NCBI GenBank assembly: GCA_016703225.1
Contig: JADJCM010000002.1
Span: 62,001-126,000, forward strand
Reading direction: 5' to 3'
DNA length: 64,000 nt
DNA from: Lysobacterales bacterium
GTDB lineage: Bacteria; Pseudomonadota; Gammaproteobacteria; Xanthomonadales; Ahniellaceae
This document shows, piece after piece, positions 46,130-55,341 of this stretch. Numbering within the stretch: position 1 is the stretch's first letter; each line of letters starts with the position of its first letter. A program made the position numbers and the translations under genes. The notes under the pieces were generated by a model that saw only the letters and a program-made list of their open reading frames with translations, was not told the DNA's origin and did no database searches.

Positions 46130-47302
46130 GTGCCTGGCGCGCTCGCGTTCGGGCAGGAAGCGGATCAGCAGTTCGTTGAGCAGCCTGCGGCCATCGGCGG
46201 TCGGCTGGAAACGTGAGTCATCGTCCACCAGCAGTCCGTCGGCCACGGCGTGCGCGAGGATTGGCGCGAGCGCGGCGCGATCCAGTCCGGTGCGCTGCGC
46301 GTACAGTTCGGCATCGACGCCATCGACCAGCCGCAGCGCGTTCATCATGAACTCGAAGGCGAGTTCGCGTTCCGTGATCGGCGCGCAGCTGGCCATGCGC
46401 TCTGGGCCGGCGGCCTTGGCCAGATAGCTCTTCGGTGTCTTCAGCTTGGCGGTGCGCACGATGCTGGCGTGGTCGCTGAGCTTGCCGTGGGCGCCGGCGC
46501 CGATGCCGAGATAGTCGCCAAATTCCCAGTAGTTCAGGTTGTGGCGACAGCGATGCGCAGGCGGCGCGTAGGCCGAGGTCTCGTATTGCGCATAGCCCGC
46601 GGCAGCGAGCCGGGCCTGGCAAGCCTCCTGCATGTCCCAGCCGAGGTCTTCATCCGGAAGCACCGGCGGTCGGGCCGCGAACTCGGTATTCGGTTCGAGC
46701 GTGAGCTGGTAGTGCGACAGGTGCGTTGGCCGCAATGCGATCGCACGTTCGACATCATGCAATGCACCTTCCAGGGCCTGCTCCGGCAGCGCATACATCA
46801 GGTCCAGGTTGATCTCGGCGACGCCGGCATCCTGGGCTTCCTTGATCGCACGTTCGGCATCTTCCGCCGAGTGGATGCGGCCGAGGCGCTTGAGCTTCGC
46901 GTCGTCGAAACTCTGCACGCCGAAGCTGACGCGATTCACCCCGGCAGCGCGGTAGCCGGCGAAGCTGCCATGTTCGACGGTGCCGGGATTGGCCTCCATC
47001 GTCACCTCGATGTCGGCGGCAAAGCGCAGCCGTTCGCGGCAGCCATCAAGAATGCGCGCGATCAGCTCCGGCGCGAACAGGCTCGGCGTGCCGCCGCCGA
47101 AAAACACCGAGACGATCGGCCGCTCACGCACGAACCCGAACTGCGCCAGGTCAGCGTCGAGATCGGCGAGCAGGGCCTCGGCATAAGCGCGATGTTCGGC
47201 GGCATCGCGCTGTGCATGCGAATTGAAATCGCAGTAGGGACACTTCTTCACGCACCACGGGATGTGAACGTAGAGCGCCAGTGGTGGAGCGGCCCGCGCC
47301 AT
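46115..47302 (-). CDS. hemW: Radical SAM heme chaperone HemW
   Basis: A 395-residue protein. YVHIPWCVKKCPYCDFNSH near residue 10 holds the CxxxCxxC cluster motif of radical SAM enzymes, with the extra residue distinguishing HemW from the oxygen-independent coproporphyrinogen oxidase HemN. FFGGGTPSLF, EANPGTVE and the C-terminal HemN_C domain (near 310-380) follow. HemW transfers heme to respiratory enzymes. The ATG at 47302 lies one base beyond the rdgB stop. Confidence 0.93.
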   Translation of the reverse strand: MARAAPPLALYVHIPWCVKKCPYCDFNSHAQRDAAEHRAYAEALLADLDADLAQFGFVRERPIVSVFFGGGTPSLFAPELIARILDGCRERLRFAADIEVTMEANPGTVEHGSFAGYRAAGVNRVSFGVQSFDDAKLKRLGRIHSAEDAERAIKEAQDAGVAEINLDLMYALPEQALEGALHDVERAIALRPTHLSHYQLTLEPNTEFAARPPVLPDEDLGWDMQEACQARLAAAGYAQYETSAYAPPAHRCRHNLNYWEFGDYLGIGAGAHGKLSDHASIVRTAKLKTPKSYLAKAAGPERMASCAPITERELAFEFMMNALRLVDGVDAELYAQRTGLDRAALAPILAHAVADGLLVDDDSRFQPTADGRRLLNELLIRFLPERERARHSGRS

Positions 47303-47303
47303 C

Positions 47304-47894
47304 TCAGCCAAACGGCCAGCGTGCGCGCAATGCGGCGAGCGCCTGGGCGCGGTGGCTGATGCGGTGCCAGTGTTCGGAGGGCAGCTCGGCCGAGCTGAGC
47401 CCGAGTTCGGGCAGCAGGAAAATCGGTTGGTAGCCGAAGCCGTTGCCACCGCGCGGCGTATCGAGAATGCGGCCTTCGATGCTGCCCTCGGCGATCAGCG
47501 GTTGCGGGTCGTGGGCGTGTTTCAGCAGCACGATGACGCAGTAGAAGCGCGCGCTGCGCTGCGCGACTGGTACGCCGCGCAGTTGTTCGAGCAGCTTCGC
47601 GATGTTGCGCGCGGCATCGCCATGTACGCCAGCGTAATGCGCAGAGACCAGGCCCGGTGCTCCGTGCAGGGCGTCGACGATCAGGCCGGAATCGTCGGCG
47701 AGTGCCGGCAGCCCGCTCCGCGCGCAGGCTTGGCGCGCCTTGATCAGGGCGTTTTCGACGAAGGTCTGGCCGCTCTCCTCGGCGTCGGCGATGCCGAGCT
47801 CGCGTTGCGCCACGAGTTCGACGCCGGCATCCGCGAGCACATGGCGGATCTCGGCGAGCTTGCCCGGATTGCCGCTGGCGACGACGAGGCGCAT
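47304..47894 (-). CDS. rdgB: XTP/dITP diphosphatase (RdgB/HAM1)
   Basis: A 196-residue pyrophosphatase that removes XTP, ITP and dITP from the nucleotide pool. VVASGNPGKLAEIRHVL at the start is the nucleotide-binding SxNxxK motif; ADDSGLIVDAL holds the catalytic Asp pair near residue 68; GNGFGYQPIF and SHRAQAL close the family pattern. It lies between rph and hemW in a co-directional run. Length is normal. Confidence 0.96.
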   Translation of the reverse strand: MRLVVASGNPGKLAEIRHVLADAGVELVAQRELGIADAEESGQTFVENALIKARQACARSGLPALADDSGLIVDALHGAPGLVSAHYAGVHGDAARNIAKLLEQLRGVPVAQRSARFYCVIVLLKHAHDPQPLIAEGSIEGRILDTPRGGNGFGYQPIFLLPELGLSSAELPSEHWHRISHRAQALAALRARWPFG

Positions 47895-47897
47895 GGC

Positions 47898-48626
47898 TCA
47901 GCGCGCGAGCGCCTCGCGTTGATGCGCATGCAGCTCGGCGATGCCCTTGCTGGCGAGCGCGAGCAGCGCGTCGAGTTCGTCGCGGCGGAAGGCGTGGCCT
48001 TCGGCGGTACCCTGGACCTCGATGAATCCGAGTGCGTCGTTCATCACCACGTTCATGTCGGTCTCGCAGTTCGAATCCTCGGCGTAGTCGAGGTCGAGCA
48101 CCGGCTGGCCCCGGTAGATGCCGACCGAGATCGCGGCGATCTGGCCATGGATCGGGTCTTGCTTGAGCAGGCCCTTCGTCATCGTCGCGCGCACCGCATC
48201 GACCAGCGCGACATAGGCGCCGGTGATTGCCGCGGTGCGCGTGCCGCCATCGGCCTGCAGCACGTCGCAGTCGAGCGTGATCGAACGCTCGCCCAGCGCC
48301 GCCCGATCGACCACCGCGCGCAGGCTGCGCCCGATCAGACGCTGAATCTCCAGTGTGCGTCCGCCCTGCTTGCCGCTCGCGGCTTCGCGCATGTTGCGGC
48401 TGTTGGTTGCGCGCGGCAGCATGCCGTATTCGGCGGTGATCCAGCCCTCGCCCTTGCCGCGCAGGAAGCCCGGCACCTTCTCTTCGACACTGGCCGTGCA
48501 CAGCACCTTGGTGTCGCCAAAGCTGACCAGCACCGAGCCCTCGGCATGGCGCGTGTAGTGGCGTTCGATGCGGACCGCACGCAGGGCGTCGGCGGCGCGG
48601 CCACTGGGGCGGGAGACAGTGCTCAT
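47898..48626 (-). CDS. rph: Ribonuclease PH
   Basis: A 242-residue phosphorolytic 3' exoribonuclease that trims tRNA 3' ends. RPSGRAADALRAVRIERHYT begins it; GWITAEYGMLPRATNSR and LDCDVLQADGGTRTAAITGA are catalytic-core blocks, and DLDYAEDSNCETDMNVVM carries the acidic active-site residues. The start is ATG 48626, giving MSTVSRPSGR, the usual N-terminus; a longer frame to 48668 is unlikely. It leads the rph-rdgB-hemW run and is divergent from yicC. Confidence 0.97.
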   Translation of the reverse strand: MSTVSRPSGRAADALRAVRIERHYTRHAEGSVLVSFGDTKVLCTASVEEKVPGFLRGKGEGWITAEYGMLPRATNSRNMREAASGKQGGRTLEIQRLIGRSLRAVVDRAALGERSITLDCDVLQADGGTRTAAITGAYVALVDAVRATMTKGLLKQDPIHGQIAAISVGIYRGQPVLDLDYAEDSNCETDMNVVMNDALGFIEVQGTAEGHAFRRDELDALLALASKGIAELHAHQREALAR

Positions 48627-48694
48627 GGGCGCGGATCGCTTGGGAAAAAAGGGCGCGGAGCGTAACATGGCCGCCCGCCCGCGAAGGACAGCCG

Positions 48695-49558
48695 ATGATC
48701 CGCAGCATGACCGCCTACGCCAGCGCCGAAGGCCCGAGTGCGCGCGGGCGCCTCGTGTTCGAGTTGCGCTCGGTCAACCATCGCTTCCTAGAGACCAGCT
48801 TCCGCTTGCCCGAAGAGTTTCGCGTGCTCGAACCGAAACTGCGCGAGCGCATCGAACGGCGTGTTTCGCGCGGCAAGGTCGATGTCAGCATGCGCTACCG
48901 CGCGGCGGTTGCGGCCGATGCGCTCAGCCTGAACCAGGGGCTGGTCGACAACCTGCGGCGCATCGAGCAGAAATTGCTGATCGCGTTTCCGGAGTCGCGT
49001 CCGCCTTCGCGCATGGAGTTGCTGGCTTACCCCGGGGTGATCAACGAGCCGGAGATCGACAACGCCGTGCTGACCGAGGAAGCGATGGCCCTGTTCGATC
49101 GCGCGCTCGACGATTTCATTGCCAGCCGCAGCCGCGAAGGCGAGCGCCTCAAGACGGCCCTGGTCGAGCGCCTCGACGGCATCGCCGCGATCGTCGTCCA
49201 GGTGCGTCAGTGGTTGCCCGCGATCCGCGCCGGCCTGCGCCAGAAGTTCGAGACGCGCATCGCCGAACTCAAGCAGCCGCTCGACCCCGGGCGTCTGGAG
49301 CAGGAACTGGTGCTGGCCTTCCACAAGCTCGACGTCGATGAGGAGATCGACCGCCTCGGCGCGCACATCGCCGAAGTGCGCAGCCGCCTCGACGCCCCCG
49401 AGCCGATCGGGCGCCGTCTCGATTTCCTGATGCAGGAGTTCAACCGCGAGTCGAATACGCTCGGCTCGAAGTCGATCGACACCCGCACCACACAGGCATC
49501 GGTGGAGCTGAAGGTACTGATCGAACAGTTGCGCGAGCAGGCGCAGAACATCGAATAA
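48695..49558 (+). CDS. yicC: YicC/YloC-family endoribonuclease
   Basis: A 287-residue protein. MIRSMTAYASAEGPSARGRL and ELRSVNHRFLETSFRLPEE are the family N-terminus, and the C-terminal DUF1732 part contains DRLGAHIAEVRSRLD and QEFNRESNTLGSKS. YicC has been shown to be an endoribonuclease affecting small RNAs in E. coli. It starts a run with gmk, rpoZ and spoT; its stop is 10 bases before gmk. Confidence 0.95.
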   Translation: MIRSMTAYASAEGPSARGRLVFELRSVNHRFLETSFRLPEEFRVLEPKLRERIERRVSRGKVDVSMRYRAAVAADALSLNQGLVDNLRRIEQKLLIAFPESRPPSRMELLAYPGVINEPEIDNAVLTEEAMALFDRALDDFIASRSREGERLKTALVERLDGIAAIVVQVRQWLPAIRAGLRQKFETRIAELKQPLDPGRLEQELVLAFHKLDVDEEIDRLGAHIAEVRSRLDAPEPIGRRLDFLMQEFNRESNTLGSKSIDTRTTQASVELKVLIEQLREQAQNIE

Positions 49559-49568
49559 GGAGCGCAGC

Positions 49569-50180
49569 ATGCCCGGTTCCCTGTTCATCGTCGCGGCGCC
49601 TTCGGGTTCCGGAAAATCCACCTTGGTGAATGCGCTGCTGGCGAAGGAGCCGGGGATTTCGTTGTCGATCTCCTACACCTCGCGCGGCCCGCGGCCGGGC
49701 GAGGAGGACGGGGTGCACTACCACTTCGTCACTCGCGAGCGCTTCGAGCAGATGGCCAGCGACGGCGACTTCTTCGAGTACGCGATCGTGCATGGCGATC
49801 TCAAAGGCACCGCGCGGCAGTCGGTGGAACCGCTGCTCGCGGCCGGCAAGGACGTGTTGCTGGAGATCGACTACCAGGGCGCCCAGCGCGTGCGCGCGCA
49901 GGTGCCCGCCGCGGTCAGCATCTTCATCCTGCCGCCGTCGCGGGTGGAATTGGAGCGGCGTTTGCGCACCCGTGCCAAGGACAGCGAGGCGACCATCCTT
50001 CGCCGCCTGGCCGACTCGCGCAAGGAAATCGCGCACGCCTGGGAGTTCGATTACATCGTCGTGAACGAAGTGTTCGAGACGGCGCTGGCGCAACTCGGCA
50101 CCATCGTGCACGCCACGCGATTGCACCGGCGGGTGCAGCAGCAGCGCCTGAAAGCGCTGGTCGACACACTGCTCGGCTGA
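49569..50180 (+). CDS. gmk: Guanylate kinase
   Basis: A 203-residue kinase that makes GDP from GMP. The P-loop APSGSGKSTLVNALL is at about residue 10; SYTSRGPRPGEEDGVHYHFV is the GMP-binding region near residue 35; EIDYQGAQRVRAQ and the R-rich lid follow. In bacteria with (p)ppGpp it is often a target of that alarmone, which fits its position before rpoZ and spoT. AAGGAG precedes the start. Confidence 0.97.
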   Translation: MPGSLFIVAAPSGSGKSTLVNALLAKEPGISLSISYTSRGPRPGEEDGVHYHFVTRERFEQMASDGDFFEYAIVHGDLKGTARQSVEPLLAAGKDVLLEIDYQGAQRVRAQVPAAVSIFILPPSRVELERRLRTRAKDSEATILRRLADSRKEIAHAWEFDYIVVNEVFETALAQLGTIVHATRLHRRVQQQRLKALVDTLLG

Positions 50181-50304
50181 ACGGAACCCATACGATTCAA
50201 TGGTTTGTCTGACTGTCGCGCCCCGGCGCGTTGCCCGCCTCACGGCGCGCTGCTAGCCTGCGCGGCCGTTTTCCCCCGTATTCAGCAATTCTCAGGAGTG
50301 GCCC

Positions 50305-50604
50305 ATGGCCCGCATCACCGTCGAAGACTGCCTCGAAGTGGTCGACAACCGTTTCGAACTCGTGCTGATGGCGACCAAGCGCGCACGCCAGATTTCCAAG
50401 GGCGCCGAGGCGTTGATCGCGAACGACAATGACAAGCCGACCGTGCTGGCCTTGCGCGAGATCGCCGGCGGCCACATCAACATGGACATGCTGAACGAGA
50501 TCGAGCGCCAGGAACGTGAACGCGCCGAGCGCGAGGCGCTGGAGTGGGCGGCGCAGGAAGTGGCCGACGATGATCTGGGCAAGGGCGGCAACGACGACCT
50601 CTGA
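50305..50604 (+). CDS. rpoZ: RNA polymerase omega subunit
   Basis: A 99-residue protein. MARITVEDCLEVVDNRFELV and MATKRARQISKGAEAL are diagnostic of omega, which helps fold beta-prime and forms a ppGpp site. The charged C-terminal tail ends in GKGGNDDL. The 124 bases after gmk contain a separate-looking leader. It precedes spoT by 64 bases, the standard arrangement. Confidence 0.97.
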   Translation: MARITVEDCLEVVDNRFELVLMATKRARQISKGAEALIANDNDKPTVLALREIAGGHINMDMLNEIERQERERAEREALEWAAQEVADDDLGKGGNDDL

Positions 50605-50668
50605 TCGTCGGCTCCACGAAGTTCTGCAACACTCGGCTCCCCCGTCCATGAACTGAGGAGCCGAGCCA

Positions 50669-52834
50669 GTGACCGAGGCGATCGCCCGCGAGCGCGCAGA
50701 CGCGACCGTCGGCCTAGCGGTCCACTGGCAGGCGCTGGCCGACAAACTGGTCGAGTATCTGGCGCCCGAGGCGCGCGGCCGCGTCCAGCAGGCGTTCCGC
50801 ATCGGTGCCGAAGCGCACCGCGGCCAGACCCGCAAATCGGGCGAGCCTTACATCACGCATCCGCTCGCGGTGGCCGCCATCCTCGCCGACATGCGCCTCG
50901 ACGCCGATGGCCTGTGTGCGGCGATCCTGCATGACACGCTCGAGGACACGCGGCTCTCGCGCGACGAGATCGCGGCGCAGTTCGGCAGCGACGTGGCCGA
51001 CCTTGTGGATGGCGTCACCAAGCTCGACAAGGTCAAGTTCCGCGATCGCCAGGAGGCGAATGCGGAGAGCTTCCGCAAGATGATGTTGGCGATGGCGCGC
51101 GACCTGCGCGTGATCCTGATCAAGCTCGCCGACCGCCTGCACAACATGCGCACCCTCGACGCCATGAGCGACGAGTCGCGTCGCCGCATCGCGCTGGAGA
51201 CGCTGGAAATCTACGCGCCGATCGCGCAGCGCCTCGGCATGAACGCGATCAAGGCCGAGTTGCAGAATCACGGCTTCAGTGCCTATCACCCGTTGCGCCA
51301 CCGTGTACTCGAAGATCGTCTGCGCCATCTCTACGGCGATCGCCGCGAGGGCATGGCCCGGATCCAGCGCACGATCACCGAAAAACTCGAACATGCCGGC
51401 ATTCCGGCGCGCCTGGTGTCGCGGGTGAAGTCGCCGTATTCGATCTATACGAAGATGAAGGCCGAGCACAAGAGCCTGGCGCAGGTGCTCGATGTTTATG
51501 GCGTGCGCGTGGTGGTGCGCGAGACCATGCAGTGCTACATGGCGCTCGGTGCCGTGCATAGTCTGTTCAAGCCGGTCGATGGCCGCTTCCGCGACTTCAT
51601 CGCGATGCCCAAGGCCAACGGCTATCAGAGCCTGCACACGGTGCTGTTCGGTCCGGGCGGCACCCCGATCGAAGTGCAGATCCGCACCGAGGACATGGAC
51701 CTGCTGGCCGAGCGCGGCATCGCGGCGCACTGGGCCTACAAGAGCGAGGGTGCGGCCGGCAACAACGCCCAGTCGCGCGCGCGCGAATGGGTCGCCGGCC
51801 TGGTGGATGCACAGACCCGCTCCGATTCTTCGATCGAATTCGTCGAGCACGTCAAGGTCGACCTGTTTCCGGACGAGGTCTATCTGTTCACGCCCAAGGG
51901 CGACATCCTCGCGTTGCCGCGCAATGCCACTGCGCTCGACTTCGCCTACATGGTGCACACCCACGTCGGCGACCATGCGGTAGCGGCACGCGTCGACCGC
52001 AAGCTGGTGCCGCTGCGCACGCGTCTGGCGAGCGGGCAGTCGGTCGAAATCATCACCGCCGCGAGCGCGCAGCCGCAGATCGGCTGGCTCGAGTTCGTGG
52101 TCACTTCCAAGGCACGAACCGCGATCCGCCATGCGCTGAAGCAGATGCAGCATGAGGACGCGATCGAGATCGGTCATCGCCTGCTCGATCGCGCACTCGA
52201 AGCGATGGGCAGTTCGATCGAGCAGATTGCGCCGGCGCTGCTCGATGCCTATCTGCAGGAACATCGGCTGCGGCGGCTGGAAGACCTGGTGGCCGAGATC
52301 GCGCTGGGCAACCGCATGCCGCAGCAGGTAGCGCACGCGCTGGTGCGCGATGGAGCGGCGCCTGGTGCCGGCGGCGCCGCGCGCAGCCAGGAGAAAATCC
52401 TGGTCTCCGGTGCCGAGCGCGGCGTGGTGTCGTTCGGCAACTGCTGCCATCCGCTGCCGGGCGACGACATCGTCGGTTACCTCTCGGCCGGACGCGGGAT
52501 CGTGGTGCACCAGGCCGAATGCCCCAACATCCCCGAGTTCCGCAAGAGCCCGGACCGCTTCGTCGAAATCGCTTGGGACCGCGAGATCAGCGGCGACTTC
52601 AAGGTGGCGCTGAAGGTGGTCGTCGAGAACAAGCCGGGGGTGCTGGCCACGGTCGCCGCCGCCATCGCCGAATGCCAGTCGAACATCGATACGGTTGAGT
52701 ACCAGGAGCGCGACCTGCGCAGCGCGGCGATGCTGTTCGTGATCGAAGTGAAGCACCGCAAGCACCTGGCCGAGGTGCTGCGGCGCCTGCGGCGCGCCCC
52801 GGTTGTGCACACGGTCAGTCGTTACGTCGGCTGA
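50669..52834 (+). CDS. spoT: Bifunctional (p)ppGpp synthetase/hydrolase SpoT
   Basis: A 721-residue protein starting at GTG 50669. HD hydrolase: AHRGQTRKSGEPYITHPL and HDTLEDT near residues 48-93. Synthetase: RVKSPYSIYTKMK near 251, LDVYGVRVVV, DFIAMPKANGYQSLHT near 310 and VEIQIRT. TGS domain near 395-455 (YLFTPKGDI), then a zinc-finger/helical region with NCCHPLPGDDIVGY, and an ACT domain at the end (VVENKPGVLA). Hydrolase and synthetase residues are intact. The window also encodes a separate synthetase-only protein near 5.8 kb. Confidence 0.97.
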   Translation: MTEAIARERADATVGLAVHWQALADKLVEYLAPEARGRVQQAFRIGAEAHRGQTRKSGEPYITHPLAVAAILADMRLDADGLCAAILHDTLEDTRLSRDEIAAQFGSDVADLVDGVTKLDKVKFRDRQEANAESFRKMMLAMARDLRVILIKLADRLHNMRTLDAMSDESRRRIALETLEIYAPIAQRLGMNAIKAELQNHGFSAYHPLRHRVLEDRLRHLYGDRREGMARIQRTITEKLEHAGIPARLVSRVKSPYSIYTKMKAEHKSLAQVLDVYGVRVVVRETMQCYMALGAVHSLFKPVDGRFRDFIAMPKANGYQSLHTVLFGPGGTPIEVQIRTEDMDLLAERGIAAHWAYKSEGAAGNNAQSRAREWVAGLVDAQTRSDSSIEFVEHVKVDLFPDEVYLFTPKGDILALPRNATALDFAYMVHTHVGDHAVAARVDRKLVPLRTRLASGQSVEIITAASAQPQIGWLEFVVTSKARTAIRHALKQMQHEDAIEIGHRLLDRALEAMGSSIEQIAPALLDAYLQEHRLRRLEDLVAEIALGNRMPQQVAHALVRDGAAPGAGGAARSQEKILVSGAERGVVSFGNCCHPLPGDDIVGYLSAGRGIVVHQAECPNIPEFRKSPDRFVEIAWDREISGDFKVALKVVVENKPGVLATVAAAIAECQSNIDTVEYQERDLRSAAMLFVIEVKHRKHLAEVLRRLRRAPVVHTVSRYVG

Positions 52835-52872
52835 GACCGGCTAGCATGCGCCTTTCGATCCGGGAGTCCTGC

Positions 52873-53253
52873 ATGCGCGAGATCATCTCCACCGACGCTG
52901 CGCCGGCGGCAATCGGCACCTATTCGCAGGCCGTGAGATGCGGCCAGACCGTGTACCTTTCGGGGCAAATCCCCCTCGACCCGGCGACCGGGCAACTGGT
53001 CGAGGGTGCGATTGAGGCGCACATCCGGCGCGTGTTCGATAACTTGCGTGCGCTGTGCCTCGCCGCCGGTGGCGACTTGCGGCACGTGGTCAAGCTGAAT
53101 GTGTTCCTGACCGACCTGGCCAACTTCGGCGAGGTCAATCGCTTGATGGCCGAGTATTTCCGTGAGCCCTATCCGGCGCGTGCGGCGATCGGCGTCGCCG
53201 CGTTGCCGCGTGCGGCGCAGGTCGAGATGGACGCCATCGTCGTGCTGGACTGA
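52873..53253 (+). CDS. ridA: RidA family reactive intermediate/imine deaminase
   Basis: A 126-residue YjgF/RidA protein. I start at ATG 52873, giving REIISTDAAPAAIGTYSQAV; GGGAG lies upstream. VYLSGQIPLDPATGQLV and the C-terminal RAAIGVAALPRAAQVEMDAI hold the active-site arginine and glutamate that deaminate 2-aminoacrylate. It sits between spoT and recG as in many proteobacteria. Confidence 0.95.
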   Translation: MREIISTDAAPAAIGTYSQAVRCGQTVYLSGQIPLDPATGQLVEGAIEAHIRRVFDNLRALCLAAGGDLRHVVKLNVFLTDLANFGEVNRLMAEYFREPYPARAAIGVAALPRAAQVEMDAIVVLD

Positions 53254-53259
53254 GCCGCG

Positions 53260-55332
53260 GTGGGCGACGCTGCGTCGCGGCCATTGGCGGAATTGCGCGG
53301 TGTCGGAGCGGCAACCGCCACGGCGCTGGCACGGCTGTCGCTGCATCGTCTTTCGGACCTTTGGTTCCATTTACCGCTGCGCTACGAGGATCGCACTCGA
53401 ATCACGCCGATCCGGGAACTCGGTGTTGGCGAAAGCGCGCAAGTCGAGGCTGTGGTCGAAAGCGTCGAGCGCGGCTTTCGTTTCCGGCCACTGCTGCGCG
53501 TGCTCGTGTCCGATTCCAGCCACGGCATGCTGACGCTGCGTTTCTTCCATTTCTCAAAGGCGCAGGCCGATGCGTTCATGCCCGGATTGCGGCTGCGCAT
53601 CCACGGTGAAGTGCGCGAGGGCCCGGGAGGGCTCGAAATCGTGCACCCGCGTTACCAGCGAGTGCGGCCGGATACGCCACTCGAGGCCGCGCTGACGCCG
53701 GTCTACCCGGCGGGAGAAGGTGTCGGGCAGGCCACGTTGATCCGGCTCGCGCGGCTCGCGCTGGCAGCGCTGCCCGAAGACGACGTGCTCGACGTGGTGC
53801 CCGCTACGCTGCGCCGCAGTGCCGGCTGGCCGGCACTGGGTGCCGCGCTGCGGCTGGTGCATGCGCCGCCCGCAGATGCCGATATTGCGTCGCTGATCGC
53901 ACGCACTCATCCGGCGCAGCAGCGATTGGCTTTCGATGAACTGCTCGCGCACCAGATCGGCATGCGTCGGCTGCGCCGTCATCTGCGCATGATTGCAGCG
54001 CCTCGCATCCGCCATGACCGGGCGCGGCGGCGGAGTTTCCTCGCAGCCTTGCCGTTCGCCCTGACGGCAGCACAACGACGCGTGCTCGCCGAGATCGACC
54101 GCGACCTGGCGGCGGACAAGGCGATGTTGCGCCTGGTGCAGGGTGACGTCGGTTCGGGCAAGACCGTGGTCGCCGCGTTGGCCGCGCTCGCTGCCGCCGA
54201 CGCCGGCCAGCAGAGTGCGGTGATGGCACCGACCGAGCTGCTGGCAGAGCAGCATCTGCAGCAGTTCACGCGCTGGCTGCAGCCGTTCGGACTGCGCGTG
54301 GTCTGGCTTGCCGGCAAGGTCGCCGGCAAGGCGCGCAAGCAGGCGCTCGCCGAAATCGCGGCCGGGGCCGAAGTGGTCATCGGCACCCACGCGCTGATGC
54401 AGGAAGGCGTTCAATTCGCCAACCTCGGCCTTGCCATCATTGACGAGCAGCACCGCTTCGGCGTGCATCAGCGCTTGGCCCTGCGCAACAAGGGTCGCGA
54501 TGGCGAGCGCACACCGCACCAGTTGGTCATGACCGCCACCCCGATTCCACGCACCCTGGCGATGGCGGCCTATGCCGATCTCGATGTCTCGGTGATCGAC
54601 GAGTTGCCGCCGGGGCGAACCCCGGTGCAGACGGTGGCGGTCTCCGATGCGCGCCGTGACGATGTCATCGAGCGCATCCGCATCGCCTGCGCCGAAGGGC
54701 GTCAGGCGTACTGGGTGTGTCCCTTGATCGAGGAGTCCGAACAGCTGGAGGCCAAGGCGGCGCAGGCGACCTACGAGTCGCTGGTGCTGGCGCTGCCGAG
54801 CTTGCGCATCGGCCTGTTGCACGGGCGCATGAAGCCGCGCGAAAAACAAGCGGTGATGGAAGCGTTCAAGTCCGGCGAGCTGCGCCTGCTGGTGGCGACC
54901 ACGGTGATCGAGGTGGGCGTCGACGTCGCCAATGCCAGCCTGATGGTGATCGACAACGCCGAGCGCCTGGGGCTGGCGCAACTGCACCAACTGCGCGGCC
55001 GCGTTGGTCGCGGCGCGGCCGTATCCAGTTGCGTGCTGATCTGGCAGCCGCCGCTGTCGCCGCTGGCGCGCGAACGCATCGCGGTGATGCGCGAGAGCAA
55101 CGACGGTTTTCGCATCGCCGAAAAAGACCTTGAACTGCGCGGGCCGGGCGACGTGGTCGGCACCCGCCAGACCGGTCAGCTCAGTCTGCGCGTCGCCGAC
55201 CTGATGCGCGATGCCGAAGTGCTGCCGATGGTCGCGCAGGCGGCCGACTGGCTGCTTGAACACGATCCGCGCGCGGCCGACGCGCTGGTGGCGCGCTGGA
55301 TCGGTTTCGCCGTTGAATATGCTCAGGCCTGA
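53260..55332 (+). CDS. recG: ATP-dependent DNA helicase RecG
   Basis: A 690-residue helicase for fork regression and branch migration. The N-terminal wedge/OB domain includes PLRYEDRTRITPI (near residue 40). Helicase motifs: Walker A GDVGSGKTVVAAL near residue 297, DEQHRFG near 395 (DEXH box), TATPIPRT near 425, and a C-terminal ATTVIEVGVDVANA and HQLRGRVGRG. The start is GTG 53260, six bases after the ridA stop; it has only a weak ribosome site. Confidence 0.95.
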   Translation: MGDAASRPLAELRGVGAATATALARLSLHRLSDLWFHLPLRYEDRTRITPIRELGVGESAQVEAVVESVERGFRFRPLLRVLVSDSSHGMLTLRFFHFSKAQADAFMPGLRLRIHGEVREGPGGLEIVHPRYQRVRPDTPLEAALTPVYPAGEGVGQATLIRLARLALAALPEDDVLDVVPATLRRSAGWPALGAALRLVHAPPADADIASLIARTHPAQQRLAFDELLAHQIGMRRLRRHLRMIAAPRIRHDRARRRSFLAALPFALTAAQRRVLAEIDRDLAADKAMLRLVQGDVGSGKTVVAALAALAAADAGQQSAVMAPTELLAEQHLQQFTRWLQPFGLRVVWLAGKVAGKARKQALAEIAAGAEVVIGTHALMQEGVQFANLGLAIIDEQHRFGVHQRLALRNKGRDGERTPHQLVMTATPIPRTLAMAAYADLDVSVIDELPPGRTPVQTVAVSDARRDDVIERIRIACAEGRQAYWVCPLIEESEQLEAKAAQATYESLVLALPSLRIGLLHGRMKPREKQAVMEAFKSGELRLLVATTVIEVGVDVANASLMVIDNAERLGLAQLHQLRGRVGRGAAVSSCVLIWQPPLSPLARERIAVMRESNDGFRIAEKDLELRGPGDVVGTRQTGQLSLRVADLMRDAEVLPMVAQAADWLLEHDPRAADALVARWIGFAVEYAQA

Positions 55333-55341
55333 GGAGCGCCC